From Rhodothermia bacterium (lineage in GTDB: Bacteria > Bacteroidota > Rhodothermia > Balneolales > Natronogracilivirgulaceae), in contig SKUI01000185.1 of the NCBI GenBank assembly GCA_007122185.1, forward strand, positions 1 through 10,791: 10,791 nt of DNA. Reading direction: 5' to 3'. Positions 1-5,662 of the stretch are shown piece by piece. A model generated the notes under the pieces. It worked only from the letters and a program-made list of their open reading frames with translations. It was not told the origin of the DNA and did not search any database. The position numbers and the translations under genes were made by a program. Position 1 is the first letter of the stretch. Each line of letters begins with the position of its first letter.

Positions 1-189
1 CACAAGGTCACATAGAATGTCCATGACGATTATAATCATGCCCTTGTGTGACGGGTTGCCATCATGGCCATTTCATGTTCAGATGTTTCTTTCTACGTCA
101 AGACTACCCATGGAAAATAGCATATTGCGGTAAATAAAAGCATGTGACTTGTACCATGGCGTGCATCGCTGTGAATACTGGGTTTTCAC

Positions 190-216
190 CCCGGGGTGAT
201 ATACCCGGGATTTTTT
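190..216 (+). terminator. terminator-like hairpin with T-run, no gene upstream in window
   Basis: CCCGGG at 190-195 can pair with CCCGGG at 204-209 around an 8-nt loop, followed by A and six T residues (211-216). This has the form of an intrinsic terminator for plus-strand transcription. It overlaps a 14-bp palindrome (186-199). No supported plus-strand gene lies in 1-189, so it would serve a transcript entering from the left, or be fortuitous. It has no T-run in the orientation needed by the minus-strand gene that ends at 256. The rest of 1-255 shows no convincing gene. Confidence 0.35.
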
Positions 217-255
217 CGCACGTCGGCGCAATACCTGATCGATATCCGGTCTCTG

Positions 256-1005
256 TTAAAATGTCAGCCCAAATCCGATATGATGTCCTTCAATGTCATA
301 CAGAAACCGGTCCCCTGTGCCGGAATATCTCCTCCACGTATATCTGTATGCAATTTCAAGCCCATATCGGCCGAACAACTGTTCCAGATTCAGACGTACA
401 CGGCCATTCAGCAAAGCGATCTGACCGGCATCACTCCCCATTGAGCTGACCGCAAATCCAATTTGCGGCACAAATTCAGCGCGCAATCTTATGCTGTTTA
501 CCGGCCGAAAAAAAGCCCCGGCTCCCAGGCCTATCGATGCCGAGCTTTGGCGAAACTGCTCTGATTCCGGCTGTTGTCCGCCGGTTTCCCTGACCCGGGT
601 ATAATCGGTTGAGAGCCACAATGGCAGGGATACGCCATAGGTACTGCTCCGGGTCAGAGGCAGCGCACCTGAAATATTGGCTCCCAGATTCAAATAATTC
701 AATGAGTCCGCTTCTCCCATCCGGTTGCGAAATCCACCGTAAATCTCAACGCCAGGCAGGTCCAGCCTCATCAGGTACACCGGTTGCGAGAAATTGTACA
801 CTCTGCCACGGAACGGTTCTCCATCGCGAAGACTCATGGTGAGGAATTCCGGTCCGGCCGTGAAAGAATTGGTGGATGTACGCGCCCTTCTTTCCGGCTC
901 ATCCACAGAAAACATCTGAGCCTGTAGCGTCATCGGCAATGTGAGCAAGATCAGCAGCGCAGACCGGAAGACCCATCCAACCGGATTTCCCCTATCCTTA
1001 CACAT
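256..1005 (-). CDS. small outer-membrane beta-barrel protein, function unknown
   Basis: The predicted product has 249 residues from the ATG at 1005. It begins with a classical signal peptide: a charged start (MCKDRGNP), a hydrophobic core around residues 12-25 (SALLILLTLP) and a probable signal peptidase I site after TLQA, leaving Gln as the mature N-terminus, as is common in Bacteroidota exported proteins. The mature part is rich in alternating polar/hydrophobic stretches with Gly and aromatic residues, for example VEIYGGFR, YGVSLPLWLSTDY and IGLGAGAFF. It ends in IGFGLTF, and a C-terminal Phe is the usual barrel-assembly signature. I expect about 8-10 strands. An in-frame ATG at 1056 would add 17 residues before the signal peptide and overlap the divergent peroxidase start at 1049, so 1005 is preferred. 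I recognise no named family, and lipid, ion or adhesion roles cannot be told apart from sequence alone. Confidence 0.75.
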   Translation of the reverse strand: MCKDRGNPVGWVFRSALLILLTLPMTLQAQMFSVDEPERRARTSTNSFTAGPEFLTMSLRDGEPFRGRVYNFSQPVYLMRLDLPGVEIYGGFRNRMGEADSLNYLNLGANISGALPLTRSSTYGVSLPLWLSTDYTRVRETGGQQPESEQFRQSSASIGLGAGAFFRPVNSIRLRAEFVPQIGFAVSSMGSDAGQIALLNGRVRLNLEQLFGRYGLEIAYRYTWRRYSGTGDRFLYDIEGHHIGFGLTF

Positions 1006-1048
1006 GCCTGGGAACTTTTTTACTAAAAAGGGTTTTTTTTCTGATATC

Positions 1049-1624
1049 ATGGACAAGATTCAATATGTGAATAATATGATCACTATAATCGCACTTCTTA
1101 TTTCTATTTCACTGCCTATGGGAACACCGGAAGCTGAAACTTCATTCTTTGACTTTACCGTAACGAATATACGGGGTCATGAAGTCTCCATGGAAGACTT
1201 CAAAGGTAAGGTAATAATGGTTGTCAACACAGCATCGTTGTGTGGCTTTACCAAACAATACAACGATATGCAGGAACTGTTCGATATGTACAAGGATGAG
1301 GGGTTTGTCATTTTAGGTTTTCCTTCCAACAATTTTGGCAATCAGGAACCCGGCACCGATGACGAGATTCTTGAATTCTGTGAGACGAAGTTCAATATCT
1401 CCTTTCCGCTGTTTTCCAAAGTGGAAGTAACCGGAGAGCAGCAACACCCATTGTTCGTATTTCTTACTTCGACTGAAAACCGGGATTTCACCGGTGGGAT
1501 AAACTGGAATTTCGAGAAGTTCCTTTTGGATCGTGATGGCTCACTTCAGCACCGTTTCCGCACCCGGGAGAACCCGCTAAGTGAAAATGTCCGGGATGCC
1601 GTTGCCCGTTTGCTTCAGGAATAG
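1049..1624 (+). CDS. glutathione peroxidase family protein (Cys-type, probably exported)
   Basis: This is a thiol peroxidase of the glutathione peroxidase fold that reduces hydrogen peroxide or lipid hydroperoxides. The 191-residue product shows the family motifs in order: NTASLCGFT with peroxidatic Cys65 (TGT codon, not selenocysteine), GFPSNNFGNQEPG with Gln99, and INWNFEKFL with Trp153 and Asn154, which completes the Cys-Gln-Trp-Asn catalytic tetrad. Cys111 in EFCETKF sits where thioredoxin-dependent members keep the resolving Cys, so thioredoxin rather than glutathione is the likely reductant (inference). Residues 10-25 form a hydrophobic segment (MITIIALLISISLP) ahead of the catalytic domain, suggesting a signal peptide or membrane anchor and a periplasmic location. 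The start at 1049 is chosen because it directly precedes this segment; an ATG at 1076 is an alternative. An upstream in-frame ATG at 941 would run through the divergent gene. No Shine-Dalgarno is visible. Confidence 0.9.
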   Translation: MDKIQYVNNMITIIALLISISLPMGTPEAETSFFDFTVTNIRGHEVSMEDFKGKVIMVVNTASLCGFTKQYNDMQELFDMYKDEGFVILGFPSNNFGNQEPGTDDEILEFCETKFNISFPLFSKVEVTGEQQHPLFVFLTSTENRDFTGGINWNFEKFLLDRDGSLQHRFRTRENPLSENVRDAVARLLQE

Positions 1625-1746
1625 TGCTGGTGCAGTACAGCCATGGGGTGCAGGCAAACCGGAACTGTGCGAGTGAAACAGCGCGAATTGAACCGAACCA
1701 AAGACACCCGGCTCGCTCGAAAATTTCTTTTTTCATGCGCTGAATA

Positions 1747-1778
1747 TTGACTCTGTACAAAAAATCTTCTTATATTTG
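1747..1778 (+). promoter_or_regulatory. probable promoter of tRNA-Asp
   Basis: TTGACT (1747-1752) is separated by 18 nt from TATATTTG (1771-1778), which ends 8 nt before the tRNA. The octamer matches the Bacteroidota -7 consensus TAnnTTTG, and its first six bases are also a good sigma70-type -10 box. The same octamer precedes rpmB further along. Confidence 0.65.
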
Positions 1779-1786
1779 ATGTCCTT

Positions 1787-1860
1787 GGTCCGGTAGTTCA
1801 GTTGGTTAGAACGCCTGCCTGTCACGCAGGAGGTCGTGGGTTCGAGTCCCATCCGGATCG
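1787..1860 (+). tRNA. tRNA-Asp (anticodon GTC)
   Basis: The 74-nt gene folds into a full cloverleaf. The 7-bp acceptor stem pairs GGTCCGG (1787-1793) with CCGGATC (1853-1859), including one G-U pair, and the discriminator base is G (1860). The D stem is GTTC/GAAC. The anticodon stem is CCTGC/GCAGG around the loop CTGTCAC, with the anticodon GTC at 1821-1823. The T arm is GTGGG-TTCGAGT-CCCAT. The discriminator G together with GTC agrees with aspartate identity. CCA is not encoded; the sequence continues CAAAAA, so the end must be added by nucleotidyltransferase. The gene stands alone, with a promoter just upstream and a terminator starting 2 nt downstream. Confidence 0.97.
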
Positions 1861-1861
1861 C

Positions 1862-1904
1862 AAAAAGCGTAGTCAATTGTACATCAATTGGTTACGCTTT
1901 TTTT
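1862..1904 (+). terminator. strong intrinsic terminator after tRNA-Asp
   Basis: AAAAAGCGTA (1862-1871) pairs with TACGCTTTTT (1893-1902). The stem continues through two G-U pairs into CAATTG (1874-1879) paired with CAATTG (1885-1890), giving about 18 bp around the 5-nt loop TACAT. A seven-T run (1898-1904) follows. The flanking A-run could also make it work on the opposite strand. Confidence 0.9.
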
Positions 1905-1934
1905 GTTTATGTTCTTGTCTGTTTATGTTCTTGT
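1905..1934 (+). repeat. two-copy 16-bp tandem repeat
   Basis: GTTTATGTTCTTGT occurs at 1905-1918 and again at 1921-1934, with a period of 16 bp, immediately after the terminator T-run. It lies outside any supported gene. It is probably a small local duplication with no evident function. Confidence 0.7.
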
Positions 1935-2024
1935 ATCCGGATGCAATTACCGGATCTGAACCAGCGTTCTTCCTACGGTTGCGGGAATCATTCAGGGAAA
2001 TGCCCCCGCATGCCTGTCCGACAC

Positions 2025-2054
2025 TTAAACAAATAAAAAACTAATACTTACTAT
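2025..2054 (+). promoter_or_regulatory. mnmG: possible promoter of the mnmG cluster
   Basis: TTAAAC (2025-2030) and TACTAT (2049-2054) are 18 nt apart, in an AT-rich stretch ending 23 nt before the mnmG start. The match to a sigma70-type promoter is weak and no TAnnTTTG box is seen. A promoter is nevertheless needed here, because the strong terminator at 1862-1904 should stop read-through from the tRNA gene. Confidence 0.3.
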
Positions 2055-2077
2055 CGCTTTTATCCGCTTCTTTGTTC

Positions 2078-3967
2078 ATGAGTAATACAAGTTTACACCC
2101 GGAATACGAGGTAATTGTGGTCGGTGGCGGTCATGCCGGCAGCGAGGCGGCAGCGGCAGCATCCCGCATGGGGTGTCATACCCTGCTGATATCAATGAAC
2201 CTCAATGCTATTGCCCAGATGTCCTGCAACCCGGCTATTGGTGGCGTTGCAAAGGGGCAGCTTGTCCGGGAGATTGATGCACTGGGCGGTATCATGGGCA
2301 AGGTTGCTGATTCTTCCGGTGTGCAATTCCGGATGCTAAACAGAAGCAAGGGTCCGGCCATGTGGAGTCCCAGGGCTCAGAGCGACCGTATGCTCTATGC
2401 GCAACATGTACGGGAAGAGCTTGAGCGAATTCCAGCCCTTCATTTGCGACAGGACAGTGTCACAGGGGTGGTCACGGAAAAAAACAAAGTGGTCGGCATT
2501 GAGACGCAAAGCGGTCAAATCATCAAAGGGAAAGCTGTTATTCTGACAAATGGCACCTTTCTCAATGGTCTCATACACATCGGAGAAAAGAATTTTGGCG
2601 GTGGTCGATCGGGAGAGCGTTCTTCTGCAGGGATCACTGCAAGTCTGGAAAAGCTCGGGTTTGAATCCGGTCGCCTTAAAACCGGCACCCCTCCCCGTCT
2701 TGACGGCAGAACGGTTGATCTCGATAAGCTCGAGATTCAGTACGGAGATGAACACCCCACACCGTTCTCCTTTCTTACGGACCGTCTTCCGGACCTGGAA
2801 GACCAGCTGACATGCTGGATTGCCTATACGACGCAGGAAGTTCACGATGTGCTGAGAACCGGCTTTAATCGAAGTCCCATGTTTAATGGCCGGATAACAT
2901 CCACTGGTCCCCGGTACTGTCCCTCTATTGAGGATAAAATCCACCGGTTTGCGGACCGGAACCGCCATCAGCTTTTTCTCGAGCCGGAAGGGCGTAACAC
3001 CTATGAGATGTATTTGAATGGATTCTCCACAAGTCTCCCCGAGGATACACAGTATCATGCCCTCCGCACCATACCCGGATTTGAAAATGTGGTCATGATC
3101 CGGCCCGGTTATGCCATTGAATATGACTACTTTCCACCGCACCAAATCCGGCGGAACATGGAAACGAAGCTTGTGGACGGGCTTTACTTTGCCGGACAAA
3201 TTAATGGTACCACGGGTTATGAAGAAGCTGCCAGTCAGGGACTTATGGCCGGAATCAATGCAGCACGCAAAGTGCTGGACAAACCGGAAGTTGTCCTGCA
3301 GCGCTCCGAAGCTTACATCGGCGTACTTATTGATGACCTGGTCAACAAGGGCACCGAAGAACCCTATCGCATGTTCACTTCACGCGCCGAGCACCGGATA
3401 TTACTCCGACAAGACAATGCCGACCTTCGACTGACCACACTCGGCCATGAAATCGGACTGGCATCAGACGAACGGAAAGAGCGGCTCGACGCCAAGCTTT
3501 CGCAAATCAACCAACTCAGAGCATTTCTGACCGGGTACAGCGCACGGCCGGAAATGTTCAATGACTTCCTGTCGTCGATCGGACAGTCACCGCTTCGACA
3601 GTCGCTGAAGATTCCAAAAATAATTACACGCCCTCATCTCACGCTCCCGGACCTTATTGCTCATGACCCGGAACTTCGCGGACAGGTTGAAAAGATAACT
3701 ACCAACCCGCTGGTCATTGAGCAGATTGAAATTCAGTTCAAGTACGAAGGCTATATCGAAAAAGAGTTTGAGATGGTCCGGCAGATTCAAGAGAAAGAAC
3801 ATATGCGGATTCCAAAGAAGATCAATTACCAGAACCTGCAAAGCCTATCCAGTGAGGGAAGACTTAAACTTCACCGTGTCCGTCCAGAAACTATTGGTCA
3901 GGCAAGCAGGATCAGCGGGGTATCGGCAAGCGACATTGCTGTTTTGATGGTATATTTAAACAACTGA
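2078..3967 (+). CDS. mnmG: tRNA uridine-5-carboxymethylaminomethyl modification enzyme MnmG (GidA)
   Basis: MnmG is the FAD-dependent partner of the GTPase MnmE. The cytosolic complex installs the (carboxymethyl)aminomethyl group at C5 of wobble uridine 34 in several tRNAs, using methylene-tetrahydrofolate. The product is 629 residues, the usual full length. It has the Rossmann dinucleotide motif VVGGGHAGSEAA (residues 14-25), the conserved CNPAIGGVAKG with Cys50, RMLNRSKGPAMWSPRAQSDR (85-104), LKTGTPPRL (200-208), GPRYCPSIEDK with Cys281, and FAGQINGTTGYEEAASQG (371-388). The helical C-terminal domain carries KYEGYI (555-560) and RVRPETIGQASRISGV (600-615), the region that contacts MnmE and tRNA. 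Cys50 and Cys281 correspond to the two functionally important cysteines of the E. coli enzyme. ATG at 2078 is chosen over a TTG two codons upstream. No Shine-Dalgarno is visible. It heads the cluster with rsmG, which begins 10 nt after its stop codon. Confidence 0.98.
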   Translation: MSNTSLHPEYEVIVVGGGHAGSEAAAAASRMGCHTLLISMNLNAIAQMSCNPAIGGVAKGQLVREIDALGGIMGKVADSSGVQFRMLNRSKGPAMWSPRAQSDRMLYAQHVREELERIPALHLRQDSVTGVVTEKNKVVGIETQSGQIIKGKAVILTNGTFLNGLIHIGEKNFGGGRSGERSSAGITASLEKLGFESGRLKTGTPPRLDGRTVDLDKLEIQYGDEHPTPFSFLTDRLPDLEDQLTCWIAYTTQEVHDVLRTGFNRSPMFNGRITSTGPRYCPSIEDKIHRFADRNRHQLFLEPEGRNTYEMYLNGFSTSLPEDTQYHALRTIPGFENVVMIRPGYAIEYDYFPPHQIRRNMETKLVDGLYFAGQINGTTGYEEAASQGLMAGINAARKVLDKPEVVLQRSEAYIGVLIDDLVNKGTEEPYRMFTSRAEHRILLRQDNADLRLTTLGHEIGLASDERKERLDAKLSQINQLRAFLTGYSARPEMFNDFLSSIGQSPLRQSLKIPKIITRPHLTLPDLIAHDPELRGQVEKITTNPLVIEQIEIQFKYEGYIEKEFEMVRQIQEKEHMRIPKKINYQNLQSLSSEGRLKLHRVRPETIGQASRISGVSASDIAVLMVYLNN

Positions 3968-3976
3968 CCCCGCAGG

Positions 3977-4711
3977 ATGTTTCACGTGAAACATCCACAA
4001 CTTTTGCACCCGCGTTCTGATATTAGATCCATGACGAATTCCCCGTCTGACCGTGTCCTGATTTCGAATGTTTCACGTGAAACATTCGAAAAAGCTTCCG
4101 TTCTTTTAGAAAAGCATGCCCTTCTGTTGGACAACCTCATCAAAAAATGGTTGTGGTGGAACCAGTCCGTAAATTTATTCAGCAGAAAAACGGATGCAGC
4201 ACTGCTTGAGAAACACATTTACCACAGCTTCCTGCTGGTTTTTACAACCGCTGTACCTGATTGCAGGACGGTAGTTGACGCCGGAACGGGTGGCGGTTTG
4301 CCCGGTCTTCCCATGGCAGTCGCAAACGGGGAAAAAGAGTTCCTGCTCGTCGATAAAGTTCAAAAAAAATGCCTTGCCATCCGGGATATCGTTCGAAGCC
4401 TGAGGTTGTCAAACGTCAATGTCATGCATTCAGATATTTCCAAAATCCCCGACCGGTATCCTGCACGTATCGTATCCAAACATGCCTTTCCAGTAAAAAA
4501 AATATTGGAACACATGAAGAATAAGGACTGGGAGGAAATTGCCCTGTTGAAAGGAACCGAGGTCTTGTCTGAGATTGATGCGGATATGACCAGGCATTTT
4601 ACGTTTTCTTTTCGCGCGTTTGGCCAACTAAGGGATCCCTTTTTTGATAACAGGGGAATCCTTCTTATTCACAAAAAGGATCTAGTATCTGACAGCCATG
4701 AACAGCAATGA
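3977..4711 (+). CDS. rsmG: 16S rRNA (guanine-N7) methyltransferase RsmG (GidB)
   Basis: RsmG uses S-adenosylmethionine to methylate N7 of the guanine equivalent to E. coli G527 in the 530 loop of 16S rRNA; its loss gives low-level streptomycin resistance in several bacteria. The 244-residue product has the N-terminal helical part with WNQSVNLFSR (61-70), SAM motif I VVDAGTGGGLPGLP (99-112), and LLVDKVQKK (123-131), the acidic loop that binds the ribose. The usual SRA motif is replaced by VSKHAF (166-171). Two starts are possible. ATG 3977 gives MFHVKH and overlaps the first parS site; ATG 4031 gives 226 residues, closer to the typical length of about 210. Neither has a good Shine-Dalgarno; CAGG abuts the first ATG too closely. 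The 5' end contains two parS sites. The 3' end overlaps the next gene by 14 nt, implying translational coupling. Confidence 0.93.
   Translation: MFHVKHPQLLHPRSDIRSMTNSPSDRVLISNVSRETFEKASVLLEKHALLLDNLIKKWLWWNQSVNLFSRKTDAALLEKHIYHSFLLVFTTAVPDCRTVVDAGTGGGLPGLPMAVANGEKEFLLVDKVQKKCLAIRDIVRSLRLSNVNVMHSDISKIPDRYPARIVSKHAFPVKKILEHMKNKDWEEIALLKGTEVLSEIDADMTRHFTFSFRAFGQLRDPFFDNRGILLIHKKDLVSDSHEQQ
3978..3993. promoter_or_regulatory. parS centromere-like site 1 (ParB binding)
   Basis: TGTTTCACGTGAAACA is a perfect match to the widely conserved 16-bp parS palindrome bound by chromosomal ParB/Spo0J. Three more matching bases on each side extend it to a 22-bp perfect palindrome (3975-3996). It overlaps the upstream start codon candidate of rsmG and is read there as codons for FHVKH. 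parS sites in the gid (mnmG-rsmG) region near the origin are well known. ParB nucleates here and, with CTP, slides outward to recruit ParA and SMC. Confidence 0.93.
4069..4084. promoter_or_regulatory. parS centromere-like site 2 (ParB binding)
   Basis: This is a second perfect TGTTTCACGTGAAACA, 91 bp downstream of the first and in a different reading frame of rsmG, where it encodes part of NVSRETF. Complementary flanks of seven bases on each side extend it to a 30-bp perfect palindrome (4062-4091), longer than the first site. Keeping such a palindrome inside a coding region argues for selection at the DNA level. Confidence 0.94.
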
Positions 4712-5651
4712 ACGGCGTTTGAAAATTCTTTATATGCTACAGTCGGGCAAGCGGATAACCAGCCGGACGCTCATGGAGGAGTTCGGGATCAGCAAACGCA
4801 CGGTGTTCCGTGACCTGCAGGTAATCCAGAAATTGGGAGTGCCTGTTACTCATTATCCCGATATCGGCTACGGTGTGCTGCGGGATGGGCTGATCCCTGC
4901 CATCATGTTTACATTCCGGGAGCTTGCGGTAATCATGATGGGCCTCTCTTTCGTGAAAGCCCAGGTGGATCCGGAAATGATGAATGATGCCGAAAACGTC
5001 TCCCTGAAAATCCGCAGCACAATCCCACCCTCTCTGCAAGCCCAAATGAACACCCTGGAAAGCAAAACACTGGTTTCTCCTTATATCCGTAATATTGAGA
5101 ACAGGCATTCCGGTGGGGACTGGTTCGCCCTCTGCTCGGCATTCGTCGAAAAACGCCCCGTATCATTCGACTACCGCGACCGGAAAAAAAGAACCTCTCG
5201 CAGAACGATCGATCCGCACCTGCTGGTGCATTTTACAGATCATTGGAATGTAATCGGCTTTTGCCACAGCCGAAAATCTCTCCGCAATTTCATGCTGTCA
5301 CGGATGGACAATATTACGCTGGATGACCGGCCGTTTCTCAGGAGGCAGGATTATCAAAATGAAGAATTACTGTACGGCCGATCCAAAGAAAACATACCGG
5401 TGACAATCAAGGTGAACATCGAAAAATCCTTCTCCCTACTGACCGGACTGCCGGGAAAAGTTGTTGCGCGTTCTTCTGAAAATGACACGCTGATGCTGAC
5501 TTTTCTCATTGACGATCTCGACTTCATTAATGAGTGGCTGCTTCAGTTTGGCAGGCACGTTGCTATTTGTGAACCCGATGCCCTTGTGGAGAAAAGGAAA
5601 GAATACCTCAAGGAGTTGCTCAAGGCCACACACCCCGCCTCATCCCATTGA
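4698..5651 (+). CDS. HTH/WYL-domain transcriptional regulator
   Basis: The 317-residue protein has the layout of the YafY/PafC-type WYL regulators. A winged helix-turn-helix at the N-terminus includes RITSRTLMEEFGISKRTVFR (19-38) and a wing around DIGYGV (55-60). A linker helix region follows, then a WYL domain at about 139-210 with RTIDPHLLVHFTDHWNVIGF (169-188) and LRNFMLSRMDNI (195-206), and a C-terminal WCX-like extension (about 232-310). The name-giving tripeptide is WNV here instead of WYL, while the Arg residues of the LRNFMLSRM strand, part of the ligand pocket in this family, are retained. WYL proteins sense nucleic acids or nucleotide-like ligands and often control DNA-damage or phage-defence genes; the target here is unknown. 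ATG 4698 lies inside the end of rsmG (14-nt overlap), so expression is probably coupled. It ends 11 nt from the convergent gyrA stop. No Shine-Dalgarno is visible. Confidence 0.9.
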   Translation: MNSNERRLKILYMLQSGKRITSRTLMEEFGISKRTVFRDLQVIQKLGVPVTHYPDIGYGVLRDGLIPAIMFTFRELAVIMMGLSFVKAQVDPEMMNDAENVSLKIRSTIPPSLQAQMNTLESKTLVSPYIRNIENRHSGGDWFALCSAFVEKRPVSFDYRDRKKRTSRRTIDPHLLVHFTDHWNVIGFCHSRKSLRNFMLSRMDNITLDDRPFLRRQDYQNEELLYGRSKENIPVTIKVNIEKSFSLLTGLPGKVVARSSENDTLMLTFLIDDLDFINEWLLQFGRHVAICEPDALVEKRKEYLKELLKATHPASSH

Positions 5652-5662
5652 TTATTTTACTC

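Noticed and set aside
1015..1038. CTTTTT-AAAAAG inverted repeat followed by T-run between the divergent genes
   Set aside because: It is a purely A-T stem of six pairs upstream of both start codons; a terminator makes no sense there and stability would be poor.
1488..1760. 90-codon minus-strand reading frame over the end of the peroxidase gene
   Set aside because: It overlaps the conserved peroxidase C-terminus, and the part in 1625-1760 shows no protein-like pattern.
1851..1944. ATCCGGAT at the tRNA 3' end repeated near 1936, suggestive of an integration site
   Set aside because: The shared run is about 8 bp, is itself a palindrome, and no integrase or foreign DNA lies nearby.
1802..2044. 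Plus-strand 80-codon reading frame overlapping tRNA-Asp
   Set aside because: Its first residues (RTPACHAGGRGFESHPD) are a direct translation of the tRNA, a common artefact, and the rest crosses the terminator.
2336..3199. 287-codon minus-strand reading frame opposite mnmG
   Set aside because: It is antisense to conserved MnmG motifs, has no recognisable domain, and its length is explained by codon bias of the true gene.
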